DNA of 64,000 bases from Plenodomus lindquistii (Eukaryota > Ascomycota > Dothideomycetes > Pleosporales > Leptosphaeriaceae): positions 372,001 through 436,000 of the forward strand of contig JANUWI010000020.1 in NCBI GenBank assembly GCA_025504975.1, written 5' to 3'. Shown here in pieces: positions 23,020 to 32,883 of this stretch. The notes beneath the pieces were generated by a model. The model ran no database searches, was not told where the DNA came from, and worked only from the letters and a program-made list of their open reading frames with translations. Within the stretch, counting starts at the first letter, position 1, and each line of letters starts with the position of its first letter. Both the position numbers and the translations under genes were made by a program.

Positions 23020-24018
23020 ATGCGCAAGGACCGCAACCCCGAAGTCAGCGCTCGGATGGGCTGGCACATTACAGCCATCGACAAAGTATTGGCGAAAGAT
23101 GCGCGTGGGGTAGTTCCAGCGTGGCGCACAACCCCTACCGCGATTCTAATTAGAGAAGCGGCCCTTCCCTCAGCAGTTTCCTGCCTTGAAGAAGCAAAGT
23201 TGCGATTCGCGACGTGCCTCCAGACAGCTGATGAGCGCCATCCGCTCACCCGCCGTATAGAAGCACCCATCATATCGCGAGGAAGAGGTGCTGGGGGCTG
23301 CCAGCGCCCCCGGACAAAAGTCCAGAGACTTGGCCTCCTGCTGCCTGCGGTACGCCGGACTGTTCTGCCAAGTCCTAATCACTCGCCAGGGTCCATGACA
23401 GACCCGACGGGAGGTTTGGATAAGACAACTGCGTCCAACGAGTTCAAAACCTGGTGGGCTCAGCTCCCTAGACAAGACGTCTCCATCTTTTCAGATGGAT
23501 CAGAACAGACCCTCGAGGGCACCCGAATTGTTACCTATGGTTTTGCGATTTACCAGAACGGCAAAAGGGTCACGCAAGGAAGCGGCACGCTCCACTCTGA
23601 TTCCTATGTTTTTGATGCGGAGGCTGTCGGTGCGTGGAGAAGACTACAAGCCGCTCTCTGCATGCCTAACCTTCGGCGCTGCACTATATGGATGTGCATT
23701 GATAGCACGTCTGTTATATGGTGTCTGCGCGGCAACGCACCCCCGTCCTCTCAATGGGCATTCCTGAACTTCCAGCACGCGATGGACTGCCACGACATAC
23801 GAGTACGGTGGGCGCCAGGGCATACCGGCATAACTGGCAACGAATACGCAGACTCCTTGGCTGACGCTGAAGCGAAAAATCCAAGTACCCCAAGGGGCGA
23901 GGCTGCGCTTCCTACAGTATCAGGCATCCGCACAACTGCACGGCGCATACTTAAAGCTTCCCAAGCTGAGTGGTGGGCGATGAAGAAAGCAAAGCTCTCA
24001 GGATGGTACAACCAATAG
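23020..24018 (+). pseudogene. LINE C-terminal region with RNase H
   Basis: A 332-residue frame. Residues 1-120 are the region between RT and RNase H (GWHITAIDKVL, PAWRTTPTAI). The RNase H domain begins at about residue 155 with SIFSDGSEQ (first Asp), then FDAEAVGAW (Glu), WMCIDSTSVIW (Asp) and ends with RWAPGHTGITGNEYADSLAD (His and last Asp). All four acidic active-site positions appear intact. A TAG at 24016-24018 ends the frame before the final segment. Confidence 0.88.
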
Positions 24019-24060
24019 GGTCTACAACACGATCCTTCCAATGTCCCAGATGAGTTAAAC

Positions 24061-24372
24061 ATGACCCGAGCAACTCTTGCCCGCCTCCTTGCCTTGGGAA
24101 CTCGGCATGGAGACTTCGACTGGTACCACCGGACATGCAAGCATGTAGACGCAGGACTCAATTACTCGTGCGGGGCGGTCAAGTCCCCTGAGCATCTCGT
24201 CTATTGCACCAAGGCTGTCCGTTCGTTCAATAAGAGGCCTTTGAAACCCCTCTGGCCACCGATAAGCAGCGCCGAAGGGCTCCGTTACATACACAGTCTG
24301 GTCACTGACCCTCAGCACTTCGAGGCGTTTACCGACCTGACTGAATTCTACACCAAGATCTGCCCACGCTGA
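24061..24372 (+). pseudogene. LINE C-terminal zinc-knuckle-like segment
   Basis: A 103-residue piece, LARLLALGTRHGDFDWYH, followed by C-x2-H-x8-C-x10-H-x3-C spacing (CKHVDAGLNYSC, then PEHLVYC). It is the end of the LINE polyprotein and has a homologous counterpart in LINE copy 2 (40790-41056). Confidence 0.75.
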
Positions 24373-24763
24373 TCATGATTTCGCACTATGTGCGCCGAGA
24401 TCTCTTGGCACGACACGGTAGCAGTTGTGCGGCCGAAGCCGCGTGACTGTACCCCAAGATTCGAGAGGCCGCATCCTTCTAACTGCACCACTTTTCCTTT
24501 TACTCTGTTGTTTCATTAACCGCCGGCGTCCTGGCACAGACAACCTACTTCTTTTATTTTTCGTCTCGCTGTTATAATATGTAATAGGCTGCTCCTGGTC
24601 AAAAATGTAGGACTTCGGTCCATCTTCTTTCCCGCTGTTTCTACGCAGTCTCGACAGAGCGAAGGCTCACCCCTTCACCACACCAATGCACGGACTTCCT
24701 ATATGGAGAGGAATCACGTATCGACCGGCTCAGCCAGCTTCAACATGAAACGCCTTCTACGTA

Positions 24764-25360
24764 GTGCGTCACCACTATAATTCCGTAGCTTGGCGCGTCC
24801 TTATGCCCTTCGGGAGGCGGAATGTATATAGAAACTTCCTTGCGGACGTAAATAAATACCAACCACCCAACGAATCTTCATTGACATGCGCTAGCCTCGC
24901 CGCCGCTGCACCGCCGCTGCGCTGTTCCTGGCTCTCGCCCTTAGCCGTTTGTTCTACGTTGTTTAGAACCTTCATTGAGCAGGAAGCTAGCATGATACCG
25001 GCACATAACACGCTACAGCACGGCTTCACCATCGAAGACACGATTTTCCGCATTTTCCCAGTGCGGAGCGCAATTGAGAGGATGGAAACCGAGCCGTCTG
25101 TCCCGGAGATCGTTCGTCCAGAAGTCTCTGAGCTTAAAAGTCTGCAAGCAAAATTCACGAATATGCTCAGCACCATACACATCTTCTCTGGTGGTATCTT
25201 TGGAATCCACGAAGTCGAAGAACAATCTGCAAGCGATGAGGAGAGCACTAGGTCAAGGATACTTCGCTGTCCGATCGCACGCACTGTATACTTTTTATAT
25301 TATGCGAGGGATAGACCCAGCGCTGATGTACACTTCTGCGGTCGGAAATCTGCTGCATGA
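24764..25360 (+). CDS. Hypothetical ORF, 198 aa
   Basis: A forward frame in which residues 75-160 (from MIPAHNTLQHGFTIEDTIFR to GIFGIHEVEEQ) have protein-like composition, while the first 70 residues look random; the real start may be the ATG near 24991. Reverse frames overlap. No family recognised. Confidence 0.3.
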   Translation: MRHHYNSVAWRVLMPFGRRNVYRNFLADVNKYQPPNESSLTCASLAAAAPPLRCSWLSPLAVCSTLFRTFIEQEASMIPAHNTLQHGFTIEDTIFRIFPVRSAIERMETEPSVPEIVRPEVSELKSLQAKFTNMLSTIHIFSGGIFGIHEVEEQSASDEESTRSRILRCPIARTVYFLYYARDRPSADVHFCGRKSAA

Positions 25361-25849
25361 TCTTCTCTCCAATCTATACGGCGACTGCAGACCAAGCTCA
25401 TTGAAGGCTAAGACAAGGAGGCCACGAACACCAGCCTGTCCATCTGTTGTGGCATGGAGGAAGAGAATGATTGTCAGAGCGCGGCGTCTGACGGCGCCAC
25501 CAGAAGGCCGAGGGTGATCAATGATTGTTATCGTCAATCACGAAAAATGAAGTACTTAGACACGAAGCCTGACATTTAGTCTTCTTTCTGATATCAAGAC
25601 TCTTGGTCGTGCTCTGTGACAATCTGGATCTTGTTGACTTGTTAGCTCTAACATATCGAAGTCAATTTAGTCTTATTCACGTAGACATCTCTTGTTTGGG
25701 TTCACTGTATCCACGTCTGACTTTCAAGCTTCGTTACGTATACCTAACTTTATGGACCCCCCGCACAAACGATAGTCGGTAGCAGAGGTGCACCCCAACG
25801 CGCCAATAGACTATGCAATGTTGCCAGATTTGGAAGATAGAAAGCTCAG
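25361..25849. other. No gene recognised
   Basis: Short overlapping frames, nothing assignable. Confidence 0.4.
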
Positions 25850-26175
25850 GCACTAGCGATCCTAAAGTCTTTGATAATCTTCTCCATCTTTTGAGTGACG
25901 CTGACTTCGGTCTCTTCGTGCTCAGTGTCCTGGGCCCGTAAGAAACTTTCCTAATTACGCTTCGCAAGCTCCAAGTCCTGAGATCCATTTGTCTTGTCTT
26001 CAATAACGAAGGATCAGCTAAACTCCATTGTGTGCGAAAGTCCGCTCACTGATGTGATCCTTGAGCTTCTTATCAAGGTTACGGAGCTGCTCCTTGTGCC
26101 ATTTGCGGACCACTTCGATCGAAGCATCGGGGTGAACAGCTCGGTCTTGTGACGAAATTGAAGCTGAAGATAGTC
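25850..26175 (-). pseudogene. Coiled-coil hypothetical, broken
   Basis: In shifted minus-strand frames the sequence reads DASIEVVRKWHKEQLRNLDK followed by KLKDHISERTFAHNG. After a shift comes EDKTNGSQDLELAKRN, a TAG, and ESFLRAQDTEHEETEVS followed by TQKMEKIIKDFRI. The Lys/Glu/Leu spacing indicates a coiled coil. At least one in-frame stop and one shift (possibly an intron near 26020) break it. Family unknown. Confidence 0.4.
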
Positions 26176-26473
26176 AATTTTAATGCTGGTGTTCATGATT
26201 AAAAGAGTCTGAGCGCAGGTTAGTACTTGTCGTAAGCGAGAGAAGTAGTAGTAGTAGATAACTCATGCGACGAGGACTTAAACAGCTGTCAATTTGTTAA
26301 TATGTTGAAGCAATTGTAATTCCGGGATCAGTGATGCCGGGGTAGTTGTCGTGATATGTTTGAGGTTGTGATGACTGCTTTAAGGTACGAGAGCGAGATG
26401 GGGTGCGTCAGGGGGTAAGATAAGGTAGGTGGATGAAAGGCTAGACAGGTTGCGTGGAGTGATTCGCGAAATG

Positions 26474-26517
26474 GGGTGAGGTGAGGTGAGGTGAGGTGAT
26501 GGGTGCGGTGAGGTGAG
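26474..26517 (+). repeat. GGTGA pentanucleotide repeat
   Basis: Five perfect GGTGA units followed by diverged ones. Confidence 0.85.
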
Positions 26518-26545
26518 AACTTCGAAACTCGTCGTCCTCGTGTCC

Positions 26546-29448
26546 TCACTTACGCTTCAACATTACTTTGGAATACAGCGAAGGGCAAGCGGCTAGGAAC
26601 TGAGTCTTGACTCGCTGATTCTTGAGACTGCTAGGAAATTCCCTCCCACTAACGAATACATGAAAAACTTTCAAGACGACTAGGGACGAGCAGTAGGTCC
26701 AGTCACAGTACTCGCAAGGCTCCGTGCCCTCGATGCCAGAGTCAAGACAGGTGGTATCGCCGTTCAGTAATGTTAAGAATACTCCACAAATACGACTAGA
26801 AGATCCCCGGTTTAATGCACGCGGAGGTGAGATAGAGTTACTAGAGTCCAATGTCTTCCACTGTTATAGCTTGAATAGAAAGCCGTGAAATGGCAGCAAG
26901 CGATCATAGGGACTTGCAGAACGTATTCGACAGGGTGCTCTGCCTAATCGAGCCAGAAGCTTTAACCTTCTCTCCTTGGCTCGAAGCCTGGCCTTCATAA
27001 TCGTGCTGGCACCTACGCGGTACGTCGTGGTAGTCAGCTTAGCATGCTTCTCACACGCTCCTAGACTATACTGTTCCTGAACGAGAACTTGCATAGAGTT
27101 TGGCGCGGCGGAGGTCGGCCATCGCGTCGTTAGAGGCGCGTACGAACCAGGAGACAAGGTTTTCAGTCAACGAACCCAGACACTACGCGAATAAGTAAGC
27201 GAGAAGTAGTAGGTATGTTTAAATTGATTACCTAACAACAACCCCTGCATACTGTTGCAAGAGTGGAGGTTTTGGTGTTTTCTCAGCAAGCCCGTCCGCT
27301 CGCTCATGCCAATCACTCAACCTCGAAGTGGCACGCGAACGTTGGTGGGGATGTTGATGCAGTAGTGTCTATCGCAAAGCCTACATGTTGATATTCTGGC
27401 TGAAGCCCCTTGATGGGCTTCATATGAAGACTTTATAGTAACGCGAGTGGGTGGGAACATGGCCACCATCACGAGCCGGGCCGCGTGCGATCTCTTCCTG
27501 AAGACCGATGAGACCAAGGAGCTGGGCGTGGGGACTTTTTCACCGAGGCGACGATAACGTCCGCCAAGGCGGCATTCGGAAAAATTGTGAAAGAGTTGCG
27601 TGATGTGCGGGTGCTGGCCTGGGTACAACTGTCCGTCGCTGCGTCTTATACGGTGCTCGGTTGCGATGCCCGACGTCTGTACAATAGGTGGGTATAAATT
27701 CGGGAAGGGCAGATACGCAAAAGGGAGTGAGGGAGCAGTACGGCGAACGTTGTTGCCGCCATGTTCGTAGTGCGCGGACAGGATGTCGGAAGCGTGGCCA
27801 AGTCGCGCTGGCACTGAGAGTATATCCTACTAGCACGATAGGCTCGCGTCATCAATGAAATTTACTGACCCTCATCCCCAGACACTGAAACAGCTCTTGT
27901 GCAAAACAGCAGAAGTGCAGACGTTACCCCCAGTGATCAGGAGCAGTTTTCTTGTATCGGCGTGGTCTAGCCAGAATCCAAGTAGCCTTAGGGCCGCCGA
28001 GTAAGTGGTACTACAAACGCAGAATTCTGGTAATTTAAAGCAAAATTTGAAATGCGATGTGGGTGTATGCAGCAAAACCCATGCGTGGCTAATTGTTGTA
28101 ATGAAAGCTGGTCTAGTTGTGATGCAGAAGGCATAGCTGAAAGCTTGCAATGTTGGTAATGGGTTGATTGTATGGGGTATCCAAGAAATTCAGCGGGATG
28201 CCTGCATTCTTGATATAGGGTGGAGAACTTAGGATCCAGCATGGCAGCAGGTCGACAGGGTACGAAGGTGCCATCGTGCCAGTACGACCCAAATGGGCTC
28301 TGATTCTTTCACACTATTCGACTGAGGGGACCTTGGTTTAGGATCGAGTCGACCTGGGGCAGGTGCCGTATCTTGTGTCCAGAGGCTGAGCCGGTCTCGA
28401 AGTAGATGCTGGAATCCCATTCGTCAGGCGCGTCCAGAGGCGCCGCTGCTACACGGCCAGCGTAAGGGCAGGTCCTGTTCTTGAGGCTGCTGTGACAAGG
28501 ATCAAATGTGCTTGGTGGTTTGGGCGTCTTGCGTCGAAGTAGGTGCTCGAGTGGTTTCACGACGTGACCAGAGCCGGGAAGCTCGGAGCCGTACAAGTTG
28601 TGGCGGGACAGCAGTGGGGTGTAGTGATGGGCGCGTGGGTGCTGGTGGTCAAGAGGTCATTTCTCGAAGGCGACATGGTAGTGGTGCTGCAAGGCGTAGG
28701 AAGACGCGCAGGATTTTTCTCGTAAGAGGGTGCGGATGTGGGAGGCAGCTGCGATGGCGCCGGGCCCTGCACATATTCCCAATGCAAGGGCGGATCAAGC
28801 GACGTGCTGGTGGCTGTGATAATGTATTGCGAGAGCTGCCGTAATGTCGAACAGCAGGCGGACGCGCTCTTGATATCGTCTTGCAGGGCAGGGCAGTGCA
28901 GGTCCGTCAATGGGCATCGTACTCGCGCAGCCCGCCATATCATGGATCTTAGCTACATACCAAGTACTCCAATGACTTGTCGCACGCGACGGAGTCTGTG
29001 AATTCACGCCGGCTGGCGGGCGTGACAGAAATGACGACCCGTGTGCACGATGCGACAGGCCTGTCCCCTTACTGTCAGTCGTGGGAATTACAACTTCGGA
29101 GCATGGGGTACCCAACGTGGTGGGGAAGGCGAGTGTGATAAGAGCTCCGGCAACAGTAAGCTAAGGGATCTCAAACTCGTCTCCTTCCACATTTTCGTAC
29201 TCTCCCAGGCTCTTAAACAAAGATCGAACATTTATGCTACCTCTATATGTTGCAACAGTCCCGGCACAGACAGACAGCTGCAATGCCAAGAAGTGCGTCA
29301 CCTTACTCTTTGTCACTCCACTTGCACTTGGACACCTTTTAAGTCGGCGCGCTGTACGTAGCGGCGTGTGACTCCATAGGCAGCCGAGGCAGCAAGCGGT
29401 AACAGTAAGGAGAATGTCAGCGGCTCCACGGGAGAGATACCTATGGTA
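26546..29448. other. Mostly unassigned, scattered coding-like fragments
   Basis: Several minus-strand frames of 90-165 aa (26546-26851, 27317-27814, 28309-28596, 28557-28943) overlap in different frames. The 26546-26851 frame has a Cys cluster (CEYCDWTYC). The 28309-29115 minus-strand stretch changes frame repeatedly with Pro/Ser/Thr-rich text and may be a decayed regulatory protein. None can be named. Confidence 0.3.
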
Positions 29449-29673
29449 CTAATCCTTTTCCGCGTCTCCTGCATTGTCGTTGTTTGCAGCAATCATCTTG
29501 TTAGACACAGTTGAGACGTTAAGCAAAGCGATGCACAAAGCCAATAAGGATGCTGCAGTTTGCATAACAGTAGGCTCGAAGTGGTTGAAACGTCCGAGGA
29601 AGAAGGATATACTCAACACCAGGAGCAAAGTGAAAAGCCTATCATAATAGGAAAAGTCTTCAAGATGGTACAT
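29449..29673 (-). CDS. Small putative membrane protein
   Basis: A 74-residue frame with two hydrophobic segments, LFTLLLVLSISFFLGRF (residues about 13-29) and AASLLALCIALLNVSTV (about 41-57), joined by a short polar loop, and an acidic tail. It may be the last exon of a longer membrane protein. No family recognised; it ends 77 bp left of a transposon insertion. Confidence 0.35.
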   Translation of the reverse strand: MYHLEDFSYYDRLFTLLLVLSISFFLGRFNHFEPTVMQTAASLLALCIALLNVSTVSNKMIAANNDNAGDAEKD

Positions 29674-29740
29674 TCATTATGGCAAGCTCTAAACGGGTAG
29701 GCCATAAATATATTCGGGTAGGTAGTCCGACAGATACGCC

Positions 29741-30101
29741 ATGCAGAACCGGGGCGTCTCCGGACAGTTCTTCCCAGAAGTTCACTTCGGAATATTGACT
29801 AATCAGAGGCTGCGCGCAGGGCTTTTGTAGGCCCTTTTTCGGAACCCACTCAGACTCCTACTGGACCTACTCTTTCACGTACTCTTTTTTTATATATCTC
29901 GTAACCCTAATCTCTACCTCTAACCCTAACCTTCCTAACTAACACACCCTTACCCTAGCTAAGCCTAAGACTAACCCTAGTCTTTATCGTGGTTGCGGCG
30001 TTGTAGTTGTGGTATTAGTGGTAGTTCCGACAGAGGACTAGTCGCAGCCTCTAATTAGTCGATATTCCGAAGAACTGTCTAGAGACGCCCTGATGCAGAA
30101 C
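29741..30101 (+). mobile_element. Mutator-type MITE with 9-bp target duplication
   Basis: Exact 9-bp direct repeats ATGCAGAAC lie at 29741-29749 and 30093-30101. Between them the 343-bp element (29750-30092) has long inverted ends: CGGGGCGTCTCCGGACAG on the left and, reverse-complemented, CAGGGCGTCTCTAGACAG on the right, continuing through CGGAATATTGACTAATCAGA / CGGAATATCGACTAATTAGA to AGGCTGCG, about 60-100 bp in all with one 11-12 bp gap. A 9-bp duplication and long inverted repeats are the marks of Mutator-like elements. It has no coding capacity. The centre holds telomere-like repeats. Confidence 0.88.
29901..29980 (+). repeat. Degenerate telomere-like repeats
   Basis: Several CCCTAA-type units: GTAACCCTAA (29901), TAACCCTAAC (29921), TACCCTAGCT (29951), CTAACCCTAG (29971), spaced by related CT/AA-rich sequence. 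The fungal telomere repeat is TTAGGG/CCCTAA. They lie inside the MITE rather than at a chromosome end. Confidence 0.65.
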
Positions 30102-30124
30102 TAGCGCAGCCTAATAACAGGTAT

Positions 30125-30180
30125 TGTGATGAAAAAAGCTGTAGTTACGCCGCGATTCTGCGGCGTCGCATTTTGCAACA
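30125..30180 (+). repeat. TRIM 5' LTR (56 bp)
   Basis: TG...CA-bounded. Contains a perfect 7-bp hairpin ACGCCGC / GCGGCGT with a 6-base loop. Confidence 0.9.
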
Positions 30181-30194
30181 GTTATGAGCCCTTT

Positions 30195-30356
30195 TTCCGC
30201 CTAGCTCAGTGGTACAAATCGTGACTACAGTATCCCACCTCGCCGAAGATATGGCGAGTGCGCGAGTTCGAATCTCGCACGTACAGTTTGGGCTTCTTTT
30301 GCCCTTGGGGGCCCTCGCGTCGCAATGTCGCGCGAGGCCGCGAGTTCGAATCTCGC
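30195..30356 (+). ncRNA. tRNA-like sequences inside the TRIM
   Basis: A perfect pol III A box TAGCTCAGTGG (30202-30212) is followed by a 6-bp hairpin CTCGCC/GGCGAG (30239-30258), placed like a long variable arm, and a perfect T-arm (stem GCGAG/CTCGC, loop TTCGAAT, 30262-30278) carrying a 9/11 B box. The hairpin-plus-T-arm unit occurs again: a 7-bp stem CCTCGCG/CGCGAGG, then an identical T-arm at 30340-30356. Acceptor and anticodon stems do not pair well, so this is a degenerate tRNA derivative, not a functional tRNA gene. Confidence 0.7.
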
Positions 30357-30414
30357 TGGGTACGTTGGTTAGGCATTTTCCGCCAAGGGGGCCTCGTCAA
30401 AAAAATGGGGGGTG

Positions 30415-30470
30415 TGTGATAAAAAAAGCTGTAGTTACGCCGCAATTCTGCGGCGTCGCATTTTGCAACA
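30415..30470 (+). repeat. TRIM 3' LTR (56 bp)
   Basis: Identical to the 5' LTR except for two G-to-A transitions (one TpG to TpA, one CpG to CpA), consistent with light RIP or methyl-cytosine decay. The hairpin is retained. Confidence 0.9.
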
Positions 30471-30616
30471 GGTATCTCTATAAAGATAATATTTCTCTCT
30501 ACAATAATTTCTTTTCTAGCGTAAAGCTCTGCACTTGATTTTGTATAAAGGTACTGCGTAAACAAGCTATATCTACGTAATAAACGTAAAGGTGTGCAGT
30601 TATACAAGTAGGCGTA

Positions 30617-32461
30617 ACGTACTCCACGGGCGAGTGTCCCAGCCATGCCAAGACCCCACTAAAACGTACTCTTGCAACAGTACTGCACAACGAACAACAG
30701 TAGTACGTAGAAATCGTAGTAAGCTAATCTATTCAGAAATACTTTCTACTTCTTGCTTGCATGTGCGCGCGTTGTGCCTACCCTCACCGCAGCGTCTACA
30801 GCGCCGTTGGGTGGGTTCGCCTCCTTTAGCGCGCACCCTCTTCGACGCCTTCTTCCCATCACCACGCGCCGCAAACTCCTTTAGAGTTGTCAAGCGTAGG
30901 CCCTCCTCGACCGTAAGGGTACCCTGCTTCTGTACCCGCTTCCTCTTGTGCGATTTACGTCGCGTGGCGGCCTCATTCGCTGCTTGAAGCTCAAGGTTGC
31001 GTTTTTGCATCAACACCATTGAGTGCGCCATCATCTCAGCTCCTTTGGTGAACTTTGCAAGCGCATCTACCATGGCGGTTGGCGAGCTATCCACATGGCT
31101 TCGAATCCTCTCTTCAAGGAGCTTCGATTGCGACCCAAATTGCAGGGTATTGCTTGGGGTCTGGGAGTGCCAGGGCTCATTGTTGACGGCAGGGGGTGAC
31201 GGCGTACGCAGCTTGATGTCAAGGCCAGATATCACAGCCTCTGGGTCAAAGGGAACCAAGCCCGCGCCTCGAAAGCCTCCCTGGATATTGCTTTGACTAA
31301 TGGCAGCATTGAAAGCAGCAATAAAGCACGGCAAGAACTCGATCTTGGTGATGTGGTTGATCCGGTTGCGCATTAGGTTCTCGGCTTGGCGGCCATACGC
31401 CTTCTTCAGAGGCGCAAAGCAACCCACATCAAGCGGCTGCAGGAGGTGTGAGGAGTGCGGAGGCATGCATAGGGTAATAATCTTTGCCTCCTCACAGTAT
31501 CTCTGGAATTCGACAGAGGAGTGGCTCTCATGACCGTCGACTATGAGCAGACGTACTGTGCCAACAGTACGCTCTTTTGTGTGCTTGTTAAAGTGCTTTA
31601 ACTAGTCTAGACTAAGCCTATTGTCTGTCTAGCCGTTCTTAGAGACTGCAAGAACCCAATCCCGAGGTAGGCTATCCTCCTTGTACCAGGCAGAGAGGTG
31701 GGTCTTGCCGGCAAAGATGATGAAGGGTGGGATGGCCCACCCCGTCGCGTTGATGCCTTGGATCACTGTAGTCCACTCCCGGTTGCCCTGCTGCACAGAT
31801 TTTGGACGCCCTTGATAGTCGGCACCTGTGACAACTGCCCTAGTTGATATGACGCCTATTATGAAGCCTGTCTCGTCGAAGTTGTAGATGTCTTCGTCCT
31901 GGATGCCGTACTTGGCTTTGGTATTCTCCACAAGCCGGAACTAGTCACGGATAACCACTGGATCTTCGCAGAGGGCTCTCTTATAATCGTACTTGCGATT
32001 GAACTTCACTTTAAGCTGAGGGCGACGCTTAACGAAGGTTGCAGCCTAGTTCTTGCTAGTAGGGTTGCGGTGCCGGGCTTTAAGCAAAGAATCTGCTATA
32101 TCTTTGACTGCAGCGAGCTGGGGCGGGAATCCTCTTGCAGCAAGGTCAAGCATATGCTTGACAATCACCTCCTCTTTAGTCTTAAGCAGCTTCATTGAAT
32201 TAGGCTTGCAGTCACGTCGTGGGGCAGTACCGGCGCGTCGTCGTCGTAGGGTCCTTTCTGCAACCTTGTAGACTGCAGCAGCCCTTGGAACAGTAAGTGT
32301 CGCGTCTTGTTGGATAGCCTGTAATGCAAGCTGTATTTGAGATTCAATTGAAGACTTTTTTACGTTGTTGTGTTGAGACATTGATGGTAGTATGAAGTTT
32401 GGTGTGGTCTTGGCAGAGCCCGGCCACTCGCCTGTGCCGGCCACTCGCCCGTGGAGTACGT
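30617..32461 (-). mobile_element. Pogo/DDE_1 transposon, family 1, RIP-inactivated
   Basis: 1845 bp between TA dinucleotides (30615-30616, 32462-32463). Both ends begin ACGTACTCCACGGGCGAGTG. Beyond that they differ: the window-left end has the GTGTCCCAGCC type found at both ends of the copy at 45044, while the right end has a GTGGCCGG type duplicated in tandem, as in the RIPped MITE at 44748. The transposase lies on the minus strand. Confidence 0.9.
30729..32381 (-). pseudogene. Family 1 pogo transposase with four TGG-to-TAG stops
   Basis: Starts at ATG 32381 (MSQHNNVKKSS). Homologous along its length to 45124-46776: helix-turn-helix region, NFDETGF (first Asp), VDGHESH (second), LQPLDVGCF (third), and C-terminal CCHC knuckle CRRCGEGRHNARTC. 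Four in-frame stops lie at 32046-32048, 31941-31943, 31629-31631 and 31602-31604. Each sits where the sister copy has Trp, so each is TGG to TAG, that is CpA to TpA on the other strand, the classic RIP change. The other catalytic residues are kept. Confidence 0.92.
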
Positions 32462-32463
32462 TA

Positions 32464-32883
32464 TTAGAACCGCGTAGATCGCCTTTTACTATTAGCACGC
32501 TGTTCTTCGTATAATACGGAAACTAGCAATGGTTTAACGAATCTGATGTGTTTAGATACTGTACGCTACTTGTTCCCAGCAAGCGCGTTCTCGTGCTCGT
32601 TGCGTCGCCCCAGCAACGCCGTTCTTCTTCTTTTCTTCTTTTCGGACCTTGACCTGTGACAGCAACACCAGCTTCACGCCACGGGCGTCGCCGACAACAC
32701 CTTGCTAATGTGAACTATGCCACCCCTCTAGATCGCTTGCCCTCACCGACTGACAGACCAACCCATCAACTATTCTCACGCGCCAGCGCCAGCTGCCCTC
32801 CCGCCGCTCAACCTCGCGCACAGTCGCGCGCTACCAAGTCTGTTGATCCCTCGTCCACGCGCTAAGCTCTGCACTCAGACTGC
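32464..32883. other. Promoter/5' region of the finger-Hsp70 gene
   Basis: No ORF of interest. CT-rich tracts (TTCTTCTTCTTTTCTTC near 32624-32641) precede the ATG, as is common in fungal promoters. No TATA box can be assigned with confidence. Confidence 0.4.

Larger units (their letters stand above)
20955..24372 (+). mobile_element. Tad/I-type LINE (non-LTR retrotransposon), degraded copy 1
   Basis: Remnants in order: the end of an AP-type endonuclease (GDFNVRHE near 21013-21040, where an extra G shifts the frame, and a SGSDHETR segment near 21210), a linker, a reverse transcriptase, an RNase H and a C-terminal Cys/His segment. The 5' end, with gag and most of the endonuclease, is missing or unrecognisable. 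The order EN-RT-RNase H is that of I/Tad-group LINEs. Multiple stops and frameshifts separate the parts, so it cannot move by itself. The 3' tail is not obvious; the body probably ends before 24620. Confidence 0.85.
30125..30470 (+). mobile_element. TRIM: miniature LTR retrotransposon with tRNA-like interior
   Basis: A complete 346-bp element flanked by the exact 5-bp target duplication GGTAT (30120-30124 and 30471-30475). Two 56-bp LTRs (30125-30180, 30415-30470) start TGTGAT and end TTGCAACA and differ at two positions, both G to A. Directly after LTR1 is GTTATGAGCCC (30181-30191), complementary to the anticodon arm of initiator tRNA-Met, a half-tRNA primer site as used by copia elements. 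Before LTR2 is the purine tract AAAAAAATGGGGGG (30399-30412). There is no coding capacity. The interior contains tRNA-like promoter boxes. It must rely on another element, plausibly the copia family at 60247, which has the same primer site. Confidence 0.9.

Noticed and set aside
29901..29980. Chromosome end or telomere
   Set aside because: Units are degenerate, confined to the inside of a MITE, and unique sequence continues for more than 29 kb on both sides.
30195..30285. Functional tRNA gene
   Set aside because: A box and T-arm are good, but acceptor and anticodon stems do not pair, and it sits inside a TRIM.
30206..30646. 146-aa minus-strand ORF with RDSNSR motifs
   Set aside because: RDSNSRP-like text is the reverse-strand translation of the tRNA T-arm (TTCGAAT). 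The frame runs across the TRIM and is an artefact.
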